Assembly: GCA_022393335.1 (NCBI GenBank)
Contig: JAJEKB010021111.1
Coordinates: 559,630 to 623,629, forward strand
Length of the DNA: 64,000 nt
DNA from: Macrotrachela quadricornifera
Lineage: Eukaryota > Rotifera > Eurotatoria > Philodinida > Philodinidae
Direction of reading: 5' to 3'
In this document: in pieces, positions 33,545-44,047 of the stretch
Numbering within the stretch: position 1 is the first letter of the stretch
How the letters are laid out: the number at the start of each line of letters is the position of its first letter
Notes under the pieces: model-generated
Told to the model about the DNA's origin: nothing
Seen by the model: only the letters and a program-made list of their open reading frames with translations
Databases searched by the model: none
Program-made: the position numbers and the translations under genes

Positions 33545-35293
33545 TTATTGTTGGTGTTGTCCATATTGCAGCAGTGCTTGTTGTTGTTCGTGTTGTGCTG
33601 GTAGTTGTTGTTGTTCGTGGTGTGCTGGTAGTTGTTGTTGTTTGTGTTGTGCTGGTAGTTGTTGTTGTTCGTGTTGTGCTGATGGTTGTTGTCGTTCGCA
33701 ATGCAGCAGTGCTTGTTGTTGTTCGCGTTGTGCTGGTGGTTGTTGCTTTTCGTGTTGTGCTGGTGGTTGTTGCTTTTCGTGTTGTGCTGGTGGTTGTTGC
33801 TTTTCGTGTTGTGCTGGTGGTCGTTGTTGTTCGTGTTGTGCTGGTGGTTGTTGTTATTCGTGCTGCAGCAGTGCTTGATATTGTTGTTGATTGTCCATAG
33901 GATGTTGTCGTAGAGGTGGCACCTAAATAATTATAAAAGAGTCTTTTCGAGAATTGTTTTTTACAATTTTCTTTTATTAGTTATATTGTCAGTTGTATCC
34001 ATCTTACCGTTTAGTTGAGAACAAATACCAACGAGAGATAATGGTAAGCAGACAGCTCGTGGAGCACAGCAACTATTGATGACACACACTGAAGTGTTCG
34101 ATGGACATTGACCATTAGCTGTACACTGATCAAGTACAGAACATAAGGCCGATGGTCCAAATTTTCAAATATTACATTTCATTATTTATAAAGCCTTTTA
34201 TTTCGTAAAAGCCTAATAAAAAGTAGATACCGTATATTTGAATATTTCATTGCGCAGAAACTTTTGTCATCAGCGGTTCGAAAATCGTAGCAGGATGACC
34301 ATGTTGAACANNNNNNNNNNNNNNNNNNNNNNNNNNNNNNNNNNNNNNNNNNNNNNNNNNNNNNNNNNNNNNNNNNNNNNNNNNNNNNNNNNNNNNNNNN
34401 NNNNNNNNNNNNNNNNNNNNNNNNNNNNNNNNNNNNNNNNNNNNNNNNNNNNNNNNNNNNNNNNNNNNNNNNNNNNNNNNNNNNNNNNNNNNNNNNNNNN
34501 NNNNNNNNNNNNNNNNNNNNNNNNNNNNNNNNNNNNNNNNNNNNNNNNNNNNNNNNNNNNNNNNNNNNNNNNNNNNNNNNNNNNNNNNNNNNNNNNNNNN
34601 NNNNNNNNNNNNNNNNNNNNNNNNNNNNNNNNNNNNNNNNNNNNNNNNNNNNNNNNNNNNNNNNNNNNNNNNNNNNNNNNNNNNNNNNNNNNNNNNNNNN
34701 NNNNNNNNNNTTGTCATCAGCGGTTCGAAAATCGTAGCAGGATGACCATGTTGAACAATTGTTGCTTGTTCCCGAGGTCGATTTGCTCATGTTGCATATA
34801 GTTACGGAACAGGTCGAAGAGATCGGAGCTGTCAAAGCATCTATAGTATGAACAAAGATGAATTAAAATAAAAAATAGCATAAACATGAATATGAGCATC
34901 TTAAGATTATTAGAACGATCAAAGTCTTTTTTGAACTTATTTTGTGAAGAAAAACCAAAGGTGTTTCTAACATTAACGTTTGGATCTATCTGATGATATA
35001 ACAAGTTTAATATTAAACTTAAAAGCTCGAAGATCAGTTTCCATAAAAATTGGTCTCAAAAAAGATTTTCACCTGACAGGATTGATGTTTGTCATAGAAT
35101 AAGTTTGAAAACACTAGTGGTTTGCTGTTTGTAGACAAAGAGCGAAACAGGTTTACAGTTTTTTGTTCATTTTTTATTTTAATCAAATTTCCAAGAATTC
35201 CCTTCTTAAAATAAGGATATCTATAAATTAGAGAAACCTACCATTGCCATAAAGAAGCAAAACTCCGCAAAATACGACGGCCAACATATACAT
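33545..35293 (-). CDS. Secreted Cys-rich, Thr-rich mucin-like protein (multi-exon, interrupted by gap)
   Basis: Exon 1 (35293-35242) encodes a signal peptide, MYMLAVVFCGVLLLYGN, ending at donor G|GTAGGT. Exon 2 begins at 34840 (acceptor ACTATAG) with DALTAPISSTCSVTICN and runs into the N gap. Exon 3 (about 34160-34008) has eight or more cysteines (CSVLDQC, GQCPSN, NSCCAPRAVC) and ends at G|GTAAG. Exon 4 starts at 33922 after TTATTTAG, in phase with exon 3, and is a Thr/Ser-rich tract (TTSTTRKAT-type 9-residue repeats) likely to be O-glycosylated. The join between exons 2 and 3 is unresolved because of the gap and an in-frame stop near 34165. It is probably a cuticle, mucus or matrix protein; the exact family is unknown. 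The 3' end past 33545 is not defined. Confidence 0.6.
33550..33895 (-). repeat. 27-bp coding minisatellite (Thr-rich tract)
   Basis: On the plus strand the unit GTGTTGTGCTGGTGGTTGTT plus GCTTTTC repeats almost perfectly at 33726-33860, with more diverged units on either side. On the minus strand each unit is nine codons, mostly Thr with Ser, Arg, Lys and Ala. The plus-strand Val/Leu/Cys-rich open frames here are shadows of this repeat. Confidence 0.8.
34311..34710. other. Assembly gap (400 N) flanked by an identical 47-bp repeat
   Basis: Exactly 400 N. The 47 bases before it (34264-34310) and after it (34711-34757) are identical, starting TTGTCATCAGCGGTTCGAAA. Either contig ends were not merged or there is a real tandem duplication within exon 2 of the mucin-like gene. 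Confidence 0.95.
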
Positions 35294-36954
35294 TGTCTCA
35301 ATGTAAATAAGAATCGATTTGTGAATAGTAGTTTGATTCAAAGGTTAGAACATGCATTTATATACTAGAGCAATTGAAGTGTTTACCGTTTAATTAACGA
35401 TCCCTGATTTAACCGAAAACATTGCAGACACAGTAGGCATAAACAGCTATTCTTAGTATCAAACGCATCAGTAATCATTGAATAGAAGCGCACAATGAAT
35501 TGATCTGTTTAGCTGATGATAAGTAGAATTGAAGCATCAAGTATCAAGCAGACTCTTGTAATGCGTTGAATCATAGTCAAATATTTGAGTGAATTAATCC
35601 ATTGTAGTAACATTTCTTATGCATGAAAGTAATGATGCCTCGAGAAATAACATCGTCTTTTTCAAACAGAACGAATCTGTGTTTTTATACTTCAGATTCA
35701 CCCATTGCACTACCAGAAGTCAAATTTAAGTACACAGAAAACATTTAGAATGAGAGAAATATCCAAACATATCTACATATCATATGCATGATTGATACTT
35801 TGCTAATGTAATCTGCTGTAAATCGAACGAATTCATTCGAGCACATATGCGTTCATTCATCTCTCATCTTTTAAACAGTCATTCGACTATAAAGTGATGC
35901 ATTATATCGCAGTAAATAATCGATGGGAGTTAAATCAAGTGATGCCTGCTTTCATGAATGAGGGCTTGAAAAACAAGAAAAAATAAAACGACAAACCATT
36001 CTCATAATTGCGACGGGAAAGGTTGCAAGTTTCGAGCTTCAGAGTAAACGAAAACAGTGCCTTTTTTTCTAATGTCGAGGGTGAGGATGAGTTTTGAACA
36101 AATAACTACCACAACCGGTTTCGATCCCGATTAAAGAGATCGATCATCAGGTGGTAAATCTAATCTACATAATAAAATTAATTTAAAATTAAATTCAAAA
36201 GTATAAAAAATACTTCTAATATTAATTTTTAAAACCAATTTCTAAATCGTAGATAGTCAAATGAACAAAATGGTGAGTTTTAAAATAAAGACCTTACAAT
36301 CCAGATTTCGATCTTTCTCAAGGATCGTCATCAGGTAAACTACCAAAATTCAAAAGCAAAGCGTAATATATAGCAGAGAAATCTTTATTTAGTAGCCTAA
36401 TTATCACGATAAACATTTCAATGGAGATGAAATTAAGTCTAATATATCAATTATCTAGAACAATCAAAGTAGAATAGTGAATTAATGAATTATTTTAAAT
36501 GTGTAGAGGTATCTATGAATGAAAAGAAAAAAGCTAAATGAAAGTAAAGTAGATATGCTAAACAGTGAAAATTTTTTATGGAAGAATTGATGAGATAACG
36601 TTCTGAAATGAAATAATTTTTTGTGTACGATATTCAATATTAGCTTGACAAGTTTCAATAATAGTACGTATTGTATTATCAAATAATTGTAAAAATGATA
36701 TTTGATATTGTTGATGATCATATTCCGTATGATGCTAATTATTTCCGTTAAATATTATTGTAGTATTAGCTTGCTCGTTTTTTAATGAATTTGCTTTTAG
36801 TTGATGACTTTGATGTTGACCGAATTTCCGTTTTCTTCGCCAAATTTTTTCTGCATTTAATTCCTAGAATAGAAATAAACAAAATAAAAAGAATACGAAA
36901 TGTATAAATCATAGACTACCTGATCTTCGGTTGGATGAAGATCATAAAATAATT
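35294..36954. other. Intergenic DNA, mostly unexplained
   Basis: No supported gene. 36115-36160 and 36295-36345 share a repeated word (GGTTTCGATC...GATCATCAGG and GATTTCGATC...GTCATCAGG), perhaps part of an old repeat. The AT-rich minus-strand open frame at 36482-36721 is low complexity. Confidence 0.4.
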
Positions 36955-37545
36955 TTAATAGGTAAATACTTATGGTTGACCGAAAATTCGTAGAACAGTT
37001 AAATGACCCTATTGGATAAGGTAATCTATTCAGAGATAAAAACACTAAATATACCATGTTGTAGAACTTTTCGAGGCGCGTCAAGTGATATATAGTAAAT
37101 GCTGGTTTCATAAGTCTTTGAATGAACTAGAGTTAACTTACTAATAGACGACTACACACCCATATTCACACCCTTATTCAAGCATGATAGGTCATTAAAT
37201 ATTGTGGTTCTCGGTATTGGTCAAAATATTTATAAAATATTGTTTCTCGCATATAATTTGGTAGAGTTTTTGACGGGTTATAATCTCATATATGCAATAT
37301 GTTCGACCATCTTTGCAGTGTGTGCATAAGTAGTTGTGGGTGTGAATGCCTCTTCATTTATCAGAAAGTTAACTCTAGTTCGTACAAAGTCTTATAGAAA
37401 CAGCATTTCCTATATACCATTCGACGTGCCTCGAAAAGTTCTACAACATGGTATATTTAGTATTTTTATTTCTGAATAGATTAACTTTATCCAACAGAGT
37501 CATTTAACCGTTTTACGAATTTTTGGTCAACCCTAAGTATATTAG
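36955..37545. mobile_element. Foldback element (~590 bp)
   Basis: 36955-37140 is the near reverse complement of 37362-37545. Paired landmarks are GGTTGACCGAAAATTCG, ACCATGTTGTAGAACTTTTC and AACTAGAGTTAACTT with their complements. The loop (37141-37361) is unique. The minus-strand open frame at 36857-37111 falls in the left arm and is not regarded as a gene. Confidence 0.75.
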
Positions 37546-38743
37546 GCTTAATAAAACGAACCAAATATCGCAACTGTTGTTGTTATCTATAATAGAGAAT
37601 TGAATGAATTAAAAAGTGATGACACTCTCACCTACTTATCGATAAACGAGTGGTCTGGCTTCTACCTGACATATAATGCACACGAGAGTGGGTGGAGGAT
37701 GGTAAAAATAGCAATTTTCATGCATCAGATGACCATATGAAAGGACGACCATGGATGGATAGTTCCTAAAGATAATATGCAGTCCACATCGAGCGCAGAT
37801 CATTGAATGTGCCTTGTTGATGGTAGACAGACAAAAAAATGAAATCTGAAATGATCAAAAAAGACAAGTTGTTATTTTTTCTCAAATGATGTGTATCTCT
37901 CTCTTCTATTAGTACGTTTGGTTCAATAACTCAAAAGAATTTTTTCTTGTGACGTTTAACTTTGTCTTATGTATTAAATGTAGTCAATCTCTTAGGTGTA
38001 TTGACCCTCAGCAGCAGAGATGAGCAACTCCACAGTTAACTTTCCTAACAACAAAGTTTTTGGTACAACTCCGATTTTCTCTCACAATTTCGGCGTAACT
38101 CCGCCGGAGTTGCCCATCTCTGAGGACTTATGGGTACCCCGTATAGTAGCCCATGAGGACCAGTGTTTGTATGCATCAAAGATTTAAAACCATGTTCTTT
38201 TAATCCCGACGATATCTATTCATTCTCATTTTATCTGTTCATGCGTATATGTATGCATAGTTTTCTTCTCTTTATTCCTCCTCTTAATTGTTAGTCATGA
38301 TTGGTGAATCCTTTTCACTTAAGAATAAATACGTTATCCACGTCATGTACGCGCTTCGTTATAGTCGAACATAACAAAAGTGACTAAATCTATCAACAAG
38401 TAACTTATTCATTGAAAAAGAGAAGAAATAGTTCTTTGGTAGACTATACTGTGTAATCCATAACATTTTAATAATTACGTGATCTTCAACTACAATTAAT
38501 AATGACCATAAAACACAATTTCACATGCAAGATCAGATGCCAACGAACATGAAAACAACATAAAAAATATATCTTCAAAATCAAATTTTCACCATTGAGT
38601 GTTTTTTAATTGAAAAACTAGGCAAAATGAACATTACGAGGCATCCATACTAATATCTTCACAGTGAATCATGCTCTCCCTTTCATGCACATCTCAATAG
38701 CTGGTAGTGCTACAAAAGAATTGGTTCTTAAGGTTGAAACTGA
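37546..38743. other. Intergenic DNA with a short hAT-like inverted-repeat element
   Basis: No supported gene. The only structured piece is the 108-bp element at 38015-38122, described separately. Confidence 0.4.
38015..38122. mobile_element. 108-bp MITE-like element with CAGAGATG termini
   Basis: Starts CAGAGATGAGCAACTCC and ends GGAGTTGCCCATCTCTG, inverted repeats of 17 bp with one mismatch. The terminal CAGAGATGGGCAACTC-type sequence is common among non-autonomous hAT elements. No clear 8-bp target duplication is visible, so the class is tentative. Confidence 0.6.
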
Positions 38744-39634
38744 CTAATTTTGGTGAAAAAATTGTAATTGAACAGACCGACGCAGATAATATTTGTCCGA
38801 AGGGAAGATGGCAATCCGATTTCCGATCTTATCTAGATGTTCGAATCCTAAATTTCGATACATTTTCAGTGCAGATATGGCTCCACTACCTCGATTGGCA
38901 CAGACTAGACCAAGTGATCCAGTTGCCTGTTGTTGACTAGCATCTTGACGGATGTATGTACCAACAAGATAATTGACAATAACTTTTCCTAAACTTTTGC
39001 CTTGATGTTGAAGAGTCACAGCAACATCCGATAAGTAGCCAAGTATTTGTTCTTCATTGCCAATATTATTTCGCATTATAAATATTCTTCCAAAACCGAC
39101 TGGAATTTGATTCACCTTATCGAAGATCATTGCTACAGCTGATGCCGAAAGAATTCTATCATGTGCTTCTTGTTCATTCCACTGTTTAGCCCAGAATGCT
39201 TCAGTAGTCATTATGATCATGATTTGTTTAGCATAAACTACAATCGCTTGTTTGTCTGTGATTAATGCATATTGTTCGCGATCGTATTCAATTAAATAAT
39301 CATTATCGTACTTCAAATCAGACAGATTGACTGTCATAAATGTTGATACATTAGTCTTTAATTCTGGTTTATTCCTATCGATCTTATTATCGAATGATGA
39401 TGGAAAACGCACGATAACACGTGCTTGATAAGTTTTACCAAAACGTTCATCAAGAACTGTAAGTAGATTATGGATTTGCTGATCATCATCTGTTGAAATT
39501 GTGATAGAAATGATTTGAATCAAAACCATGTAATCTGGTATATCGACAGCGAATCGTCCTTGAGCTACTATTGTCGAATCATTTTCTTTGATTTTAATAG
39601 AAGAATTATCTTCGTTGATATCAATATCAAACAT
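38744..39634 (-). CDS. GNAT-family N-acetyltransferase
   Basis: A 296-residue single-exon protein. The second half is a GNAT fold: a strand with VGFGRIFIMR (about residue 180), then YLSDVAVTLQHQGKSLGKVI (about 207-226), which is motif A. Here the acetyl-CoA pyrophosphate loop reads QHQGKSLG in place of the usual Q/R-x-x-G-x-G/A. Then follow LGLVCANRGSGAISALKMYRNLGF (motif B region), with the conserved A-x-x-x-Y-x-x-x-G-F. The N-terminal 140 residues are an extra beta-rich domain I do not recognise (FAVDIPDYMVLIQI). It probably acetylates an amine, using acetyl-CoA; the substrate is unknown. The GKS variant in the CoA loop may weaken or alter binding. Confidence 0.8.
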   Translation of the reverse strand: MFDIDINEDNSSIKIKENDSTIVAQGRFAVDIPDYMVLIQIISITISTDDDQQIHNLLTVLDERFGKTYQARVIVRFPSSFDNKIDRNKPELKTNVSTFMTVNLSDLKYDNDYLIEYDREQYALITDKQAIVVYAKQIMIIMTTEAFWAKQWNEQEAHDRILSASAVAMIFDKVNQIPVGFGRIFIMRNNIGNEEQILGYLSDVAVTLQHQGKSLGKVIVNYLVGTYIRQDASQQQATGSLGLVCANRGSGAISALKMYRNLGFEHLDKIGNRIAIFPSDKYYLRRSVQLQFFHQN

Positions 39635-42127
39635 GTTTTGGTAGGATTATCTCAAATGAATATAATGAAAACAATATAAATGGTGCATGGTCGGTCTAAC
39701 GATTTTAGTAACAAATGTACTTTGACATATACGTTTAATGCCAAAGTTCTCATGTTTTTCGCTATCCAAGAATGTGAAATTTTTTTCCTAAAAGATGTGA
39801 TTGTATTTTTCTCTCTGAAACCTTTTGATCCCACCTAAATGGAGTTCATATTCTCAAGCGGAACAATCAGGAGTACTTCGATATTAAAGTACATTTATTC
39901 CCATGATCTCTTTAATCTTAGTTCTATCGAGGATGACATAGTACTTAAATGTATTTTACTGCTAGTCAGATTCCTTCCCTTGACATGATGCATAGCCTCG
40001 GTTTTAACAACAAAAAAAAGTCAGGTGATGAAAGAATAGTCAAAACGAAGGAAAAAAGAAACAAAACACGTGGACAGAGTTATCGCTATGTTGTCCAATT
40101 GTTTTTTTTCTGTTCTCTACATGTTATATGTTACCATCACCTTATCTTTCGTAAGCGTCCTAAACAATCGTGAAAAAAACGTTAGATGTCACGACTAAAA
40201 TACTACATTATCAATAAAAATATCTCGGTTCGATCATACCTGTCTCGCTGTCAGCTAATAGATTTCGTAATCCTTGAAGTCTTTGTCGATCCTATAGGGA
40301 TCATTTAGCCCAAAAACATACCTCCAATACAAGAGACAAAAAAAAATGAAAAGAGCTATTGCATATAGAACACATCAATAAGATAAAAACTAAAGGAGAA
40401 AAAAAGAAAGACGGCAATAATAAAATAAGATAGTGAGAGTTAAACTTTCTTTCTATGCAGTCAAATAGAGAAAAAAAACTCGTTTTTTTCTATGCTGTAT
40501 GATCACTATTCAACTAATATTATAATAATAAAACTTAATAGTGAATGATGAAATGTATATGAGCGCGTCATTAATAATCTCTCACGATCGAATAATGCTG
40601 AGGAGGCATGACTAAAGATGACCTAAATTTTTCGGAAAAATATATTATAACATTATCATAATGTCAATTTTTCTATTGATTAAGTATATGAATAAGCAAC
40701 GAAAAAGAAGAATATGAATGGATTATATCTTTTCACTCACTCAATTCTTTAATACCATACTGCAAAAATCTTATTCAATTATAAACAATATTTTCTTTGC
40801 ATCATATTGACGATGACATCGATGTTTCGTCCATAGAAAAATACTTTTTTTTTCCAATATAGTTTTTCACAACATTTCGTTTTTTGCTCTTAACTTTGCT
40901 TATTATAATGTTCTATTACGTCAGATATTTTTTCAAAATCCTGTTCTTGCAAAAGATGAATATACATATGAAAGACAAACCATTACTCAATGGATAAGAT
41001 AACATGAAACAAGTCCAATTACACGAGAATTTGGTAAAATGACGCAAATTTTTTAAGCTTTCAACTTTCTGATTACATTTAGATATATGTATAAATTTTT
41101 TTGATTTTTGATACTTTAAAAATACAACCGTTTATGAAAGTGACATATTTCCAGTGAAGATATAGAAATTTTGTTTGGACATTGTTTTCTGTTAGAAATA
41201 ATCTTTAGTGGAACTTGAAAATAATGTCAAATTAAACAGAAATAGTAGTTTTAATTCGGTTTGAAATTATTTTTCAAACTTTTGAATGCTCTAAGCAATA
41301 GCATTTATTATTCTGCGATAGATAGTTATACTGAAAATCAGTTGAACATAACATCCTCTCTACATTCAACATATAATCTACGATGTATAAGTATCCGTAC
41401 AAATATCAAATTCTATTGTATTCGAATAGAGAATGATAAAAGCCTAATTTCTTCCCTGATGGATAGAGTATAGCTTGTACTTTAAAATGTATATTGACGT
41501 TATAATTGAAGATGTAGCTTACGATGTCAAATCTCAAGTTTCTTTCAAGCACTGAAATTGATTTATTATTAAAGCAAATTATTTTATGATTTTTCATGTG
41601 TTAACTTGCATTATGTTGACTAGAATAGAGGAAGATGAAATCAAACTTCGCAAGAAAAGTGCTTGAAAGAACTTTGAGATTTGATATCGTAAATTACGTC
41701 TTCAATTATAGTGTCAATATGCGTTTTAAAGCACAAGCTGTGCTCTGTTCATCAGTGAAAAAATTAGGCTTTTAACATTTTCTATTCTGCGATGTTGAAC
41801 ATTATGGAATCAGTTTCATCCAACTTTGGAAACTTGATCATTGTTCAATATCACCGATCTATAGTGTATTGATCGAATTTCATCGATTTTTGGAATTCAC
41901 GATACTGGTTCCGCTTCGACCCAACAACGAAATTCTGCTCCAGAATTGCTACTCACCCTCGCCCTCAAAGTATTTTCAAATGATAAGAAAACATGATAAA
42001 ATTGTATGTACACATGTGCTACAGACATGTCAAAGTCAGATTGTTATTACTGTCTTAAACACAAAATAATTATTTGTGAATTATTATTCTTATCTTTTGC
42101 ATAGTATATCATTTGAAAAAAAGAATC
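39635..42127. other. Intergenic DNA with foldback remnants
   Basis: No supported gene. 40440-40545 is a fragment of the TA-flanked family seen at 12424-13406 (words TCTATGCAGTCAAATAGAG and GATCACTATTCAACTAAT). 41424-41505 and about 41680-41790 are inverted copies (GATAAAAGCCTAATTTCTTC against its complement), a foldback of about 350 bp with a second pair of matching stretches inside. Confidence 0.5.
41424..41795. repeat. Small foldback repeat
   Basis: Inverted halves pair TAGAGAATGATAAAAGCCTA with its complement near 41770-41795, and ATGTAGCTTACGATGTCAAA with its complement near 41680-41705. No coding content. Confidence 0.6.
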
Positions 42128-43096
42128 ATGGCAAACGATACATCAGTAATAGTAACTAGTCTTGAAACATCTTTCACGCGTACTATCAAACTAATTCTAT
42201 TCTCAATTCCATTAGGTCCATCGCTTATATGTTCGTTCTATATATTCATTTGTTTTATTCGTGAACGTACTCTACGTCGTCGCATCAATCATGTTATGAT
42301 TGCCATTATTTTGATTGATTTTCTTGAACTTATGAGTGATCTTGTTCCTATTTCACTCTCCTACTTTTATACAGGACATGTTCGGAGTTTATCAATCTGT
42401 CTCTATTGGGTAACAGGAAACTATACATTGCAAGGTATTTCAAGTTGGTTAATGGCATGGGCATCGATCGATCGATATCTTCTCATATTTTTCTATCGTC
42501 TTCGAAATACATTTTTTCGACATGATTTTCCACTATTAATCGTATGTATTTTGGTTGTTGGTTGGTATATTACTTTAACATTAACGCATCCGTGTAGAGA
42601 AGATTGGTTTGATGGTACTCAATTTTTATGTGGTGGTCCTTGTTTTACGAATGATGCAGTTATAGTTACTGCCGATTGGTTGCTTATCGTACTTTTACCA
42701 ACAGTATTTATTGTTGCATTCAATTTCCTTCTTCTTGGAAGAGTCATTTTTCAAAAATGTCGACAACGAACTGGTTTTGACAGAAGATCATTTACATGGC
42801 GTAAAAATAGAAAATTACTTATACAATTACTTTCTATTATCTTTGTCTATTTTGTGACACAACTTCCTTTAGCTATTTTCTCACTTGTTCGTCTCTTTGG
42901 TCCAATTGATTTTCTTATTGATATTTCACTTATCTGGCTTTTCTATACTCCCTATCTTATTTATATAATCATACCTTTTGCCTATATAGCAACAACTAAG
43001 GAATGTCAAAAACGAATATTTTCATGTCAACATGGTTTAGGACCTGCTGCAGTCATGCCTCTTCATCGACTTAAAACGCGTACTACTGCTGTATGA
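42128..43096 (+). CDS. Rhodopsin-like seven-transmembrane GPCR (orphan)
   Basis: About 322 residues from the ATG of MANDTSVIV; an in-frame ATG 15 bp upstream adds MKKRI. A likely acceptor (TTTTGCATAG) lies just upstream, so a non-coding exon or spliced leader is plausible. Seven hydrophobic segments are visible: LILFSIPLGPSLICSFYIF, VMIAIILIDFLELMSDLV, the TM3 around SSWLMAWASIDRYLLIF, LLIVCILVVGWYITLTL, WLLIVLLPTVFIVAFNFLL, LLIQLLSIIFVYFVTQLPL and LIWLFYTPYLIYIIIPFAYI. The IDRY at the end of TM3 is the class A (E/D)RY motif. A short N-terminus carries one NDT sequon. The NPxxY of TM7 is not present in canonical form, and a Cys-containing tail may be palmitoylated. The ligand is unknown; bdelloids have many such peptide-receptor-like genes. 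Confidence 0.88.
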   Translation: MANDTSVIVTSLETSFTRTIKLILFSIPLGPSLICSFYIFICFIRERTLRRRINHVMIAIILIDFLELMSDLVPISLSYFYTGHVRSLSICLYWVTGNYTLQGISSWLMAWASIDRYLLIFFYRLRNTFFRHDFPLLIVCILVVGWYITLTLTHPCREDWFDGTQFLCGGPCFTNDAVIVTADWLLIVLLPTVFIVAFNFLLLGRVIFQKCRQRTGFDRRSFTWRKNRKLLIQLLSIIFVYFVTQLPLAIFSLVRLFGPIDFLIDISLIWLFYTPYLIYIIIPFAYIATTKECQKRIFSCQHGLGPAAVMPLHRLKTRTTAV

Positions 43097-44047
43097 TCAG
43101 ACAATGGAAACTGTAGAAATCAACGAAAGAATAAACTGTCTGCGCTAATACTTTCTCTAATTCATACTTTGTAATATTGCACTACGTGATATATGAAAAG
43201 ATTGTTTGGATTGAGTTAGATTTTAATTTCATACTCACAAATAAATATATTTTTCTGTTTTACTCACATAATTCTATCGAAATAAAACATTCATCACCAA
43301 TTTTGATAATGACATCACCTAGTACATTTCCTTTAAAAAAATCAAAATATCCAGATAAAAGATCCAGTGTGAAATGCTGTAGAACTTACAAAGGACAGTT
43401 TATTTTATTTAGAACATAGAGATTACAATATGAAATGCAAAGTGTCACCATCTTTTGTGGAACACTCCATAATATTATCTAGATCCGTAGGTTATTACCA
43501 ACCGGCTCTCAAGTCAGATTGAGAAATAGACTCAAGCCCGAACTCGACAAAAGTTAGATTTTCAGACCCTCAGGTCTCTACTAGTTATATATTTATAATT
43601 TTTCTATTTAAAAGATTATTTTTTTGTTAAATTATTAAACCTTTTATAAATGTTTATTTGCATATTCAATATAAGAATTTCTCGAAAGAATAGCTAAAAT
43701 TGAAAATATAAATTGCGAGAGAATATTTTTAGATCTATTGATTAGATTTATCTGTACTAAAAATACAAAATATAATTTACTATTATTTTTTAATGTTTTT
43801 CTTATCCTCCATTTTTGTTGGTTGTGTATTAATAAAAAATCGAAGACTATTTATTACTGAATTCCTGTTCTTATTTTTTTTTTCAGTATAAAGTGAGTAC
43901 ATTAGGAACGAAAATTGAAATATAAGACAAAATACAATTCCATCTTCTTTGATTCAAATGATTTCTATGATCAATTTATATTCGATTTTCTTCATATTAT
44001 TAATATCGTTATTAAAGAAAAAGAAAAAGATATTGAAATATTGATTT
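43097..44047. other. Intergenic DNA with one dispersed repeat
   Basis: No supported gene; 43177-43419 is an open frame without features. 43617-43748 matches 26985-27117 directly (see there). Confidence 0.45.

Noticed and set aside
33466..33913. Val/Leu- and Cys-rich plus-strand open frames
   Set aside because: Shadows of the 27-bp repeat; the minus-strand Thr-rich reading continues in phase from a good acceptor and an upstream exon.
34182..34835. Long open frames through the N runs
   Set aside because: Created by translating N; only the real bases on each side were used.
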